Positions 13,244 through 24,950 of a stretch of DNA of 64,000 nt are shown here, piece by piece. The stretch covers positions 29,512,001 to 29,576,000 of the forward strand of contig CM114272.1 of the NCBI GenBank assembly GCA_050084515.1, read 5' to 3'. The DNA comes from Blasia pusilla. Its lineage: Eukaryota > Marchantiophyta > Marchantiopsida > Blasiales. The position numbers and the translations under genes were made by a program. The notes beneath the pieces are model-generated. The model did not search any database, was not told the DNA's origin, and saw only the letters and a list, made by a program, of their open reading frames with translations. The first letter of the stretch is position 1; every line of letters starts with the position of its first letter.

Positions 13244-14610
13244 GATGACCGTCCTCTCCTGTGAAGCCCCGCCGCTCCGCCGCTGTGCTAGCTCCGTAGA
13301 TCTATCCCTCGCGACTTTGTAAATCTCTAGGCGTCGGGAGGAAATCTAGCCGAGGGCTGAGCTAGCGAGAGCGGACACGCGTCTCCACTTTAGGAGGGGA
13401 TTCCGCGCACTCGTTTTGTAACTATACACAATTTGTTTAGAAGAAGGGTATCCTTCCACATCCAAGCTTTGGCTCAAAGCCCACGAATCGGCTCCGTCAC
13501 CCAAACGCTTCCTTCTTCGGCTTTTGCACCACACGGCGTCGGGACATTTCTCCACCTCGCATCCGCGGAACGAATGGATAGCAAGTTCGCCAACGAAAAC
13601 GCGGTGGGGCTGCCAAATCCCGCAGTACCGAACGGCCACCGCAACTCTGGGGCAGTAGAAGCTCCTCCTTCCGAGGCGAGGAAAAGGACGGATTCCTCCG
13701 TTTCGTCCGGCGCGAGTTGGATCCGCGACGCAGGTCCGCGTGGGCCAACCGTTTCCATCCAACGGAGATCCATGGGTTTCCGACTAGTCCGTTCCGTTTC
13801 TGCTCCCCCTCCGCCCCATAGAGTTCGCCGCACATCGAGACGTCCCGAGGGTGTGGGAAGAACGGGCTATGAGGACGCGGCTCAAGGTGCTTTGGACGAC
13901 GCGAGAAGAAAGTATCGAAACGTAAAACTCCAAAGAAATGGTCCATATTCCAAAGAGGAGATGTGTTTCAATTTACAGCTTTCTGAAAGTGAAAATTTTA
14001 AATTTGAATCATCGGAAAGAGGAGAAGGCTTCACAATAATGGTCGGCAAATATGCACAAATTTCTACTTTCAACTTTAGAAAACGAGAATGCGGCCCTAT
14101 AGTTAACCTATAAATGACTGAACTAAAATATAGTCGGATACTTACGTAAAGGACTGTTCGCTTTGTAAAAGCTACTCGAGCTGCAGGCATACACAATCAT
14201 GATACAGAATTTCAAAACCGTAAGAATTTGAGGGTCCAAATCAGTCGCCATGATGGCACTGGAAGAACGAGAGCTTTCTGTCCCGGTTTAACACCTCACG
14301 GCGCCCTGGCTTACTAGATTGTTGGGCGCAAAGCCTCAAGAACTGAATGTATGCCCGAGTTTTAACATGTTACATTCAAAGCTCACCCAAAAGCCCATTC
14401 TCATGCTCAAATTAACAGCCTTGATGCACATTAATTTTTTTACGTCACCAGGGCAAAAAAATTGAGTAGAAAGCCAAAAAGTGACCGTCTTGTGGTTAAG
14501 TTAGCAACGTAATTGTGGTGTAGGAGAGATTGAGGCATGTGCACTAAGCGTTCAGATATAGAGCCACAAAAAAATTCATATTCTCTTCGAAGATATTACC
14601 AAGCGACACA
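13244..14610. other. 3' flank of the glycosyltransferase gene; unassigned GC-rich open frames
   Basis: The first part should be 3' UTR. Overlapping open frames on both strands (13433-14113 plus, 226 codons; 13346-13762 minus) are long because of high GC. Neither shows a recognisable domain, and the plus frame becomes low-complexity and AT-rich after 13930. I would not call a gene here without transcript evidence. Composition drops to AT-rich from about 13.93 kb. Confidence 0.4.
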
Positions 14611-14619
14611 TCATCATTG

Positions 14620-14960
14620 CGGCTGGTCAATCTTCCGATCTCCCAGTTGATTTAATCGTTGAATGTGTTCAGTGATGTGTACATCGTATGGATAGGTGTT
14701 GGCATAATAGCTGCAGACTAGATTCTTATCTTGTGCAGATAAGCTCTTGGGCGAGGTACAATCCTTGAGATATTTTGGTGGATTGGCACAGCCGCTTGCT
14801 TCTCTTCGTTTCACTCTTCGGCAAAGCAAACGGTTGTGCCAATCTCCCTGACATCCGAGCAGATAACGGTAGCTTTTCGGAGTGGCATTGGCATGCAATG
14901 GCGGTATCCTTTTGGATTGGAAGTAGCCTGCAAGCATGGATCTCGTCAACGTCATTGGGA
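14620..14960 (-). pseudogene. Coding-like fragment beside an LTR, family not recognised
   Basis: Read on the minus strand, about 110 codons stay open with balanced, gene-like composition (CQGDWHNRLLC...REASGCANPPKYLKD...YYANTYPYDVHITEHIQ). It contrasts with the AT-rich spacer on one side and ends abruptly at the LTR boundary at 14966 on the other. It could be an exon of a gene cut by the retroelement or a captured gene fragment. I do not recognise the family and assign no function. Confidence 0.3.
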
Positions 14961-14965
14961 TCCTT

Positions 14966-15608
14966 GTCGTGTGCACACACATCGCTACACAACATACATC
15001 GCTGTCACCGAACACTCACACAAACACACACGATCCCATGCTAACTCATGGCATCCAAACAACCAGACAAGAAGTACCAAAATATCTCAAATTAAATCAA
15101 GATCCAACCTCTCTCAACACCATAGCTCTCAAATGTGTGCACTCTCACATGTCTATCTCAATGTCAAACCAAACCCACTCTCCTAATGAGAGGCTTGGGT
15201 TACACACACAAGTCAAGCAAGACCATAGTTATGCCGCCTCATGCCAAGAGGTTCAACAAAGAGAGAATGAGCTCTCAAACTCTCTCTCCTTTAGGTATAC
15301 CCCTCCCCTCTCCCAAACTCTCTCCATGATAACCTATGCTCCCAAGTCACCTCCTTGGCGCTTGACCTGATGTAGGAGGTCAAGGGCCACTTACCAAAAA
15401 TAGAAAGTTGATCATATACTCAAAATGGTATTTACCTAAAATAGTAAGTTTCTCAATATGGCTCCAAATGAGCCGAAAGGAAGGGGAAACCTACTCTCTC
15501 AGGTTTCTCGGGGCCTCAACACGTCATCCTTGACCTATTGAGCCTGTCCTCCACTACTCACGAAGGCGCTCTACTAGATCTCACCGATCTATCCTAAAAG
15601 ACGTGACA
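14966..15608 (-). repeat. LTR of the DNMT-PHD retroelement family (about 643 bp)
   Basis: In minus orientation it begins TGTCACGTC and ends CACGACA, with the TG...CA termini of an LTR. Matching copies are at 28094-28714, 37095-38755 (interrupted) and 47860-48378, with an AG-expanded one at 16713-17352. The LTR holds a short AG run at the spot where the 16.9-kb copy has expanded. Confidence 0.85.
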
Positions 15609-15610
15609 AC

Positions 15611-15738
15611 TGTCGTGCGCATACACATCGCTACACAACATACATCGTTGTCACCGAACATACACACAAACACGCACGATCCCATGCTAACTCATGACAT
15701 CCAAACAACCAGACAAGAAGTACCAAAATGTCTCCAAT
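15611..15738 (-). repeat. Partial LTR (terminal about 130 bp) joined head-to-tail to the full LTR
   Basis: The last about 130 bp of the LTR (TGGAGACATTTTGG ... CACGACA, minus strand) occur a second time between the polypurine-like tract and the full LTR, separated from it by only two bases (GT). The copy at 38758-38886 has the same arrangement. Confidence 0.75.
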
Positions 15739-15918
15739 TGTCCCCCTAGTCGGTGGTTAGGTCCCTCTAACTCTACATAGCCATCTATCCCTACCTACCA
15801 TGATATACATCTCTTGGACGCTAAAAGCAAGAAGGCCGGGTGCTCATGTGGCCCCATCATTAGTCGCCTTCTTATCATCCATGTTACAGTCACAAGTCGG
15901 AATGTAGAACTACCTACT

Positions 15919-16652
15919 CTATGTACATCTGGGACACATCCATGATTCTTGAGGAACCCTAGTAAGAGGTAGCGTCAAACATGCCATATACCATCCTCTC
16001 GAACATCCATCACAAACTAACATAGTGGCAGCACCACGGGCAGAACCACACAACATACATCGCAAGCTTGCAGGAACTACTGCTAAGCTCGGATCAACTA
16101 TACCGTCAATGTTTGGAAGGTGACGCATTGCACAATTATGCATATGGTCCTTCCAAACCATACCTTCGAGTCCCTCCAATAAGAGAATACCTGATGGCAA
16201 AACCTCACGCACTCTCAAGATGGTGTATCTTGCACTCACATCCAACGTCGTGGGTGCCGTCTGTTGCAAGTAGACATAGTCTCCCTGATGAAACCTCCGG
16301 ATAGTAGGTCGATAACCACCCCCCGAATAGTCGCATACCTCAATGTATCCCAATGCTGCGCAATCGCCAAGTTCTCAAACGCCATGGGCATCACTTTCCA
16401 GAACAGCTCAGCCCTCTGTGAACATGCTCTCATCCATATATCAAGGTCATCAAGGTTCAACACCTCACCAACATCTCGACGAATGGCCGCAGGTAAATCT
16501 GGCTCACGGCCATAAAGCAACAAGTACGGTGAGAAAGACGCTAAGGATGTCTGCATATTGAATCTGTATCCCATCGCCAACCATGGCAATTGAAGGTCCC
16601 AATCTCCTAGTTGACCTCTCTGCAAGCCATACTTGCGTAATCCTGTCTTCAC
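15919..16652 (-). pseudogene. Integrase C-terminal region and PHD finger of the retroelement polyprotein
   Basis: Two overlapping minus-strand frames, split by a frameshift, carry the integrase end (YGLQRGQLGDWDLQLPWLAM, LLYGREPDLP), then a GPY/F-like segment (GDYVYLQQTAPT...ILRVREVLPS), and last a zinc-finger block: CMLC, CDGC, GWYMAC and WMCPRC. The Cys spacing is that of a C4HC3 PHD finger, but the usual His is Tyr in this copy (it is His in the 39-kb copy). It is a dead fragment, without catalytic integrase residues in a continuous frame. Confidence 0.85.
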
Positions 16653-16712
16653 CGTCTACACAATCCTCTTCGCTAGTCCATCTGCCTCAGGATGACCTCG
16701 CAAAGTGGTGCG

Positions 16713-17352
<640 letters not shown>

Positions 17353-20300
17353 TGTGGCTTCTATGATAGGAAGCTATGCCAGATTGGGAAGATTGGGAGA
17401 GTGTTGTCGTATAGTAAAATCAGCCAGTGTATAAACTCCTTCCTCATTAAGTGTTAGATAGAATTTTATTAGTATTAAGTAAATTAGCTTAGGAAAAGGA
17501 AATTCCCATATTTAAACCTCTTTATGGTGCCTCTTTTATGCGGGCCCAACTTTAGGAAAAGAGGTAATAAATAAAATATGACTTTATAAAAGTAAAGTAG
17601 TGAGATCGGTGCTTTAATGAAAAGAAAAAGTAGTCTTGGTTGGTGGCTAGGTTAGTTGGGGTAATTTGGAAAATATCAAGTGGGTAAAAGAGGATATTTT
17701 GGAAGAGATAAGAGGAAATCTACTTGTGTCAAAATGTGATTGGCTAAACCTTGAGAGGAAGGGATGTGGCACAATATAAGATTAGCTCTATTTCGTACTC
17801 TTGTGGATCCCTTGTGAGTATATAAAGAGCAGGGACCTTCAAGGGCTCATCACCTTCTATTCCACATCTTGAGTCTCTCGTGTCACTCTTGAGTGTATGG
17901 CTTTGGGATTGCTTGCTCTTCCAATGAGAATGGATCATCCCTCTTGGGAGAGTAACTTGATCATGGTCTATTCTTCAAGAGGTTTCTAGAGTGTGTGGTG
18001 TGTGTGGAGATGAGAGGCCCCTCACCTTAGAGGAGTTTAGTCATACTAAAATAGTGAATGTTTTGGTTTGTTATTTTCCCAATGAGAATGGATTACCCCT
18101 CTTGGGAGAATAATTCCGCCAAAGCCCATTCTTGAGGAGAGTAGAGAATGTCTATCAAGCATGGATAGGGGTGGAGCACGAGTTGCGCCCGACTTTCCTT
18201 TCCTCAATCCATACCATGTCAAGGTACTCTTTGTAGATAGGCACTGGTTCACTCGATATTTAGTTTATCACTTTGGGGAGGCGTTCATGAACCAGGTCAT
18301 ACAATCTCCAACTCTGGTGATTCTTCCTATCGTCACATATGGAAGGACATAGGATTGTACTTTATATGTCCTTATATAGCGATCCATGGATGTCAATATA
18401 CTTGCTCAAGTAGGGGTTAAAACTAGTTGTGCTATCTTCCTCGTGTTCAAGCATAAAGTAGTTTATAGGGATTTTATAGTTAGGAATTTTGGGGTCCCAT
18501 GTAACGAAGAAGTGATCGCCTCGGCACTTCCATTTGTGATACCTGTCGTGAGAGAATGGAGAGTATACATAATAATTTTGTAAAGAAGGTGCGGGGGAGG
18601 CCTTACAAGGACAAGCAACATGAGTAGGAAAAGAATCCTAATATGTAACATCATTTCCAAAAATATTTTATCTAATATTTCATCAACAACAATCATGTTT
18701 CTCTCAGCTTGAGTTTGTAAGAAACAGTAGCAGTAGTGCGAGCTTTTCGGGAGATCATGTGAGGAGAATTTCCGATTAAAATCACAAACTTTCCTTCTCA
18801 TTTTGAAGTTGTGGAAGAGAAACTTCTTTGTACATCGCGGGTAACTTGTCATTATTATTGTTTCCCGCTTCAATACGGGAGACGTAAGAGTAGTGTTGCA
18901 GAGGCTTATAAATCTTTGTAACGTGACAATAGTGTATTAAGTGAGGATGCGTTGCCATTTATAGGAGTAGCTTAGAGGGTGGGTGTGTGCTGCCATTTGT
19001 ATACCTTCTTTTGTATCTATACTATTAATGGGAACCCTATATGCATAATAAGACAAGATAGTGATCGAATAGGAACTTCGTATGATTTTCCCTCTCACCC
19101 ATAATATGCGGGAGAATAAGCTCGAATGGTTGGAGAATATGAGCATGCATCAAGAGGAAGTTATGATTTTTTGGTTGGATGGGGGGGTAGTTATATTCTT
19201 GGATTTTATTTCCGTAGTGGGGCTTAAATCAGTAGTGGATCTTAAATAAGTAGCTGGGTTTAATTAGGTAGTGGGATGTGGTAGGAGTGGATCTTTCATT
19301 TTTTTTGTTACTAGATGTCGTCACAGTACACAGAGTGGTAGAGTGGGTGTTTAATTTCTTGCAACCCTCTCCTCTCCCACTCCTAGATAGGAAATTTGCA
19401 AGTAGGATTTAAAAGGCATACACAAATCCACCTGAAGCGACCCACACATGGAGTCTTTCACTACTGCACCTCCTATCAGCATTCACATTACAACTACATT
19501 CAGACATGGCATTCTCATTGACATACAAGAGTACTCAGAATTGAACTTCTATATTGCTCAATAGGAAATGAATCCTAGCTACTACAGAAATGCTTAGCCA
19601 AAGACTAGATGTTTGATATCTTTATTCATACATGTTGCATTGCTTATGCACTCACAATTGAGTGAATGTTTCACATCTTCATTTTAGTGTAAACAAGGCT
19701 CCAGGCTAAACAGTGGGCGCTGGAGGAAATTCTATTTCTACAGCTTAAGTAAGACTATTACTCGAAAACAAATACAGGGCAAGGAGGTAGCATTCTCATA
19801 TTTTCCTACGATTTTGATGATTCTTCTGCTGAGAGAATTCCATTGTCCTACAGCCACTGCTCATTTTTGCCTGATGAGCACTATGGCAAGTATTTTGGAG
19901 GTTTTTCCAAGCGTCTTGTCACATTTTTCCAAGATCCCATACCTACTACCACACACACACCAATTAGTTGGGAAAATCCCTTTCCCGAATGCATTTTCTA
20001 TGGTTGCATAGCAGGCAATAGAAAAAGGAGTGAATCACTAGAATACAATCCTACAGCACTCCCCATAGTAGGATCTAAAGAGTATTATGTGCCTAGAGGG
20101 AGAGTAAGTCAAAGTCAAAATAGGTTGAAGCATATGTCGATAGCTCGAGAAGCAACCGATGCCAACTCCGGTTTCCATCTCCGGAGAGGGCTAGAAGGCA
20201 AGCAATCTTACATTAATCATGGCCAGCGGGTCAGGGAAGTAGAAAACATGCCTTGAAACGTCACAGGGAACATGGAAAGCATGTTCAAATTTTTGAGCAA

Positions 20301-23161
20301 ACCCTAGACCACTAGAGCACCCAACTCTCAGTCGCACCAGAATTTGTCAAAGAGAGAAGAGTTGAACAAGTAGAGGAGGATGAAGAGGTAAGCACAACCA
20401 TTTCAATGGCGCTTTGGGAAAGTTTATATTCTATATGCTTCCATTCTAATGTACCAATATGATATATTTGTATCACAAGAATGAAATAAAACAAAGTGTC
20501 TAAGCTATTTATCATATCTCTGCAAAAATTTGCTACTATTTGATAAAAAGTGGACTAGCTACTTGGTGGTTTTTTCCCATCTTGGATGTTTTTTTGGTGA
20601 CCTAACACTCCACAACGCGGAGTGTCAGCAGACATCCCATCCAGAACATTACAAACTTTGGAAGTTGCAAATTAGACAAGCCACCCCAAGCAGTGCTAAT
20701 TCCTCCCCCATCATCAGCAAGTCTCAAGCTGCAATCATTGTAGTGGAGCACAACCCAAGTGTTTGCTACAACAGTATACAACCCTTACCTACAAACCCTG
20801 CATTCTGCACACAACCACTATAGTGCAATCTTGGAAATCCACCACTGTGCATTCTTGCAACACTTCAAAATGAGTGACTACATTTGACCACTGCTAGAGC
20901 ACAACAAGTAGGTGCAAATTGAAACAAGATTGAAAATTTGAATGCGAGCTTAGCCGGAAGCCTTTCGGACGTAGATGCCAACTTTGCCACAAGCTCCGTA
21001 ACATCTAACTAAGCGACACCTTGTCGTGTCGTGAGCCTTTCTTTGAGTAAGGGCAGGCCTTCTAGCTGCGGCAGACGTGATCGATGCAAGGTGAACTCTC
21101 TAAGAGTTTCCAACCATCTCCCACTCCTCCTCCCATGGGCACTATGAAAACATTGAACATAGTGTGCTTGTGATTATGGGGTTGCAAGGATTTCTACGCC
21201 AACAAGTTTGGGCGTAAGCAATAAAATCAGTTTTACGACAACAAGAAATGTATATTCGTAAAAAACTCGACGAATTCTAGACTAATGGACGATGTATGGA
21301 TTTTTTTTTGGGATTTTCGAGGGATTCATAGAGCCCATGGGAGGCGGCCCTAATCGTTGTCTTGGAGTTGGAAGATTTTTTTCTTTATTTTTATCTTCGA
21401 AGGTCTCTCATCCATTTTTATTGCAATTTTCTTCTCCTGCTTATCTATTTTAAGCCGCCATAAATGCTCACATTTTGAAGATCATCCAACCTACAACACT
21501 TCATCACCCCAGACTTCCCAACCGAAGAACATTCCACATCTCAATTCCAAGTGTTATAGAACTACGCAAATGAGGGCTTTCCAAAGATGGGAACCCCTTA
21601 TGAATCAACGCTAAATCACACATGTGGTTTTTAAGCATCTTAAGTAAGGAAAAATAAAATATTTTTAAATATAGAATTACTTTAAATCTGAAAATAAGTA
21701 CTCCTCCATTGTGGGTCACAACCTTTGTAGTTTATGAATGCTTTTCAATAGTTGATTAAAAAAATACATACTTTTCAAAATTTTGAGAATTACATGGAAC
21801 CAAAAAGGAAGAAATCCTCTTTCTTGGTGTTAAGAACAATGTTGGAGGAGATCTAAGGTTATGAGTAACCTCGATCGGTTGTTTTAAATATTTTATGTTC
21901 ACTATTTCAAGTTGTTCACAAGGTTTCTGGCAGACTCTAGGAGCATTCTGGAAAGTGATGGGAAAACATTTTGGACATTGGAATAGAAATAGTTTCAACC
22001 TTCTCTTTGTCCAAAGTTGAATCCTGAATCCTTTGCACCTACTTTCTCGACAAGTGGAATTGAAAAGTTGGGGATGCAAAGATTTAGATGAACTGTGTGG
22101 ATTTTTTGGAGCCTGGTTGCTACTTCGGGGTCAGTTGCAACCTACTATCATTAATTCTTCCATTGTTAAGCAATAATTTTAGTCTTTCAAATTGATGGCT
22201 ACCATTGACTGGAAAGATTGTAACTTTAGAGACTTGTAGGCTATGATAAGTTGGAGTCCCTCATTTTAATATAAATTTTCAAAAAAAAATTTATCTTGGA
22301 AAATGTAGCTAGAGTCATGTGTGTTAGTATAATCATATGTAAGAGTGCATTTTCCATTCAAAGCATGATCAAGAGTAAATCTTGTAATAGGTTGACCACA
22401 AAATTCTTAGATGCTATTTTGAGGATTGCCTTAGAAGGACCTCCTATTTGCCTAAGAGGATATGTTATGTGAATTTGTGGTTTTGTGGAAGGATTGTGCT
22501 TATTTTAGGTACTTTTTTGCTAATCCAAATAGATATCTCCCGACATGTAGGAGTAGAAGCTATTGAAACATAAATTAGAAAACTTGGACATTTTGGGTTT
22601 TAGGAAGTAGGAGCCTTTTAGAATACTTGGAGCATTGAGCCTCCAAGTATTCTAGAGGGGTAGGATCCTTGACTTCCAACCAGTTCAACCCAAGCCAGGG
22701 ATAATCTTGTGATGTTATTCAGGAGAGTGAATCAAGAATGTCATATGTTAAGTTTAGGATGTAGAAGTTGATGGCTACTTCGCTTCAAGTTGTGGAAGAG
22801 TAATTGTGTATAGGCTATCCATGAAATTTTTTCATGGATGTTCGAGACATTGAGTCTGAAAATTTTAATGGAAACCCCTAAAGAATTTGGAGCACAATTT
22901 TCTGACTGAGTCATGAAAGGTCAGATTTTGGCCTACTATCGGAAATAGGAAATTGGTTGGAATGTTAGAAGAAAAGGGCAGAAATATGGGGGGAGGGAAT
23001 TTTCACATTTAAACCATTTTCAAATGTTTGCAATACCCTAAAAATAATAACTGGTAAACAATTATTTATAACAATTACTTACTACTTGGTGGTGCGAAGT
23101 ATCCAAAATATAACCTCATCATCGTCATAACTCCGAATTTCAACGTCCACCTCTTACAATA
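17353..23161. other. AT-rich spacer, no gene recognised
   Basis: No frame has a recognisable domain. The longest, 19843-20256 (plus, 137 codons), has gene-like composition but no motif I know. A direct repeat of about 35 bases (CCAATGAGAATGGAT..., CCCTCTTGGGAGA) occurs near 17920 and 18079. At 20930-21060 there is a diverged repeat shared with 29430-29520. A 14-bp inverted repeat lies at 22619-22654. The rest shows nothing I can name. Confidence 0.55.
22619..22654. repeat. 14-bp inverted repeat with 8-base loop
   Basis: TAGAATACTTGGAG (22619-22632) and its exact reverse complement (22641-22654) flank CATTGAGC. Confidence 0.85.
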
Positions 23162-23188
23162 CTAGTTAGCATGCCCGTGCTAAGCACG
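23162..23188 (-). mobile_element. Helitron 3' terminus (reverse orientation)
   Basis: Read on the minus strand, a 6-bp-stem hairpin (CGTGCTTAGCACG) is followed by GGCATGCTAACTAG and a T in the flank. This is the Helitron 3' signature: a hairpin shortly before CTRR, insertion 5' of T. The same terminal motif closes the Helitron at 36246. The matching 5' end was not found. Confidence 0.6.
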
Positions 23189-23249
23189 AAAAGAGATATT
23201 ATTGTAAAGAATTATTTTAAAAAAGAAGAAATTAAAGGTGGACATTCTT

Positions 23250-23582
23250 TTTTAACCCACTCCTCACATACATAAAATCATCACCAAACGAGTCCCCCCA
23301 TAAATATAATCCCCATCAATCAAACTAAACCCCCACTGCTTCCTACAATAATTACTACCCAAGTTTTAACCCCCTCTTTACATACATAAAATCACCACTA
23401 AACCACTTCACCTTAAATATAACCCCCACCAATCAAATTAAATCCCACTATTTCCTACAATAATTACTACTAAGTTTTAACCCATTCCTCACATACATAA
23501 AATCACCATTAAACCATTCTCCCATAAATATAACTCTCACCAATCAAATTAAACAAAACTACTTCCTACAATAATTACTATT
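23250..23582. repeat. Three tandem units of about 111 bp
   Basis: Units start at about 23250, 23364 and 23475, each running TTTAACCC..., CACATACATAAAATCA, ...TAAATATAA, CCAATCAAA, ...CTACAATAATTACTA. They lie just inside the reversed Helitron end at 23162 and may be subterminal repeats of that element. Confidence 0.85.
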
Positions 23583-23997
23583 CAAAAATTTTCATTTCTT
23601 CTCAAATCGAGAGCAAGTTACAAAATGAATACATGAAAAAAAATAGTAACATGTTACTATCTTGTCCTATTATGGTTACTATCTTGTCTTATTCTATTTG
23701 TGGGATTGCGCATTATAGTATGGATGTTATTGGGTCTATTGAAAACAAAGTGATGGTTTACATGGATGACTCAAAGATTCAAAATCTTATTACGGCCCCT
23801 ACTACCACCGGTTAAACTGAATTCTGCAACCTTGTAGCGACATGTTACTCTTGCGTACAGGGGGAGAAGTCGCTCTCGAGTCTAGAGGAAGAAGGACCTA
23901 TCCAGGTGGCATTTTGGGTATGTGGCTCATGAAGGTCCGTTGTATGGGACACGAAAGAGTAACGCAAATTTGAGATTTGTTTCTTTGTGGTGTGTTT

Positions 23998-24112
23998 AGC
24001 CAGAGTAGATCGGACCGTGGCAAGCTAGATTGTTCGCTGCTCTAGCTTGACGTAGCCAGAGTAGATCATACTGTGGCAAGGTGGATTGGTCGCTGCTCTA
24101 GCTCAATGGCGT
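23998..24112. repeat. Imperfect tandem duplication, two units of about 57 bp
   Basis: AGCCAGAGTAGATC... through GCTGCTCTAGCT... occurs twice in a row (23998-24052 and 24053-24112), with a handful of substitutions. A second small direct repeat (GGGAACTTCTT.GTGTAGTC) lies near 24577-24620. Confidence 0.8.
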
Positions 24113-24950
24113 AGACAGGGTAGCAACTCTTTCTTGAAGTAGGTTTCTCTTTCATTCCGATTCACTTCCTCGGTACCATTTTTTCCCACTTGTATCTGAT
24201 GTTAATGCACTTCTGCACTTAGTCTCCTTGCATGGCATGATTAGAGTTAATTGTGTAAATCTCCCGTAGATTTTCTTTTCAATTAGTGTGTCTTCTTCTA
24301 GAGAGTTTAATAATTTTTGCTCATTGAATTGTCTATTTAGGGGTGTGAGGATTTCCTCGAATAGAGTAGAGGTCCTATCAACATGTTGGTACAGCAGTAA
24401 TTCAACCTGACCTAATGTCTAGGAGGCATTGCCGATTGAGGACATAGCTCCTACCATTGTGATCCAACCACAGAGGGCTTCATTGGATGTGCATGCCCAA
24501 CAAAATGCCATTCATTAATGTTGGCACCTTCGTGTGGTTTCTATCACTACAGCTCCGCCATCGATTGATCGGCCATGGGAACTTCTTAGTGTAGTCATGG
24601 GAACTTCTTGGTGTAGTCGGTAGGATTCCCAAAATTTCTTTTTGTTATGTGCTTTGCTATAGCATAGGAGGGGGCACATAAAAAATTAGCGGTGTCCTAG
24701 GCATACTACTCTCCTTTGCCACTCTGCTCCCAATGTCCCATCATGTGACAACATGTGTGGAATTATGTATTGTGCAATTTCCATAAGTTGCCACGTTTCT
24801 TCGCTACTAGTGCCAGTTTGACATGCAATTATAACTTCCTAATTCAAGTGTAGTAAAGGAGCTTTCCTTCTGTGTCTCTTTTTTCGGTGCCTACTTTATC
24901 TCCTTCTGTTTGCCGCACACCAAATTTTTTGCGTTGTTCACTGATCAAGT

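Larger units (their letters stand above)
14966..16712 (-). mobile_element. 3' fragment of the Ty3/gypsy DNMT-PHD retroelement
   Basis: In minus orientation this reads integrase C-terminal half, PHD finger, a polypurine-like tract (complement of CCCCCTAG near 15750), a partial LTR end (15738-15611) and a complete LTR (15608-14966). Everything upstream of the integrase is missing: the sequence joins an oppositely oriented, 5'-truncated LTR at about 16713. It is clearly the same family as the copy at 37.1-48.4 kb, with near-parallel sequence over LTR, integrase and PHD. Confidence 0.85.

Noticed and set aside
13433-14113. 226-codon plus-strand frame as a gene
   Set aside because: No domain, an overlapping long frame on the other strand, and a change to AT-rich low-complexity sequence within it.
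23250-23582. CRISPR-like array
   Set aside because: Units are contiguous about 111-bp tandem repeats without unique spacers, in a plant nuclear context.
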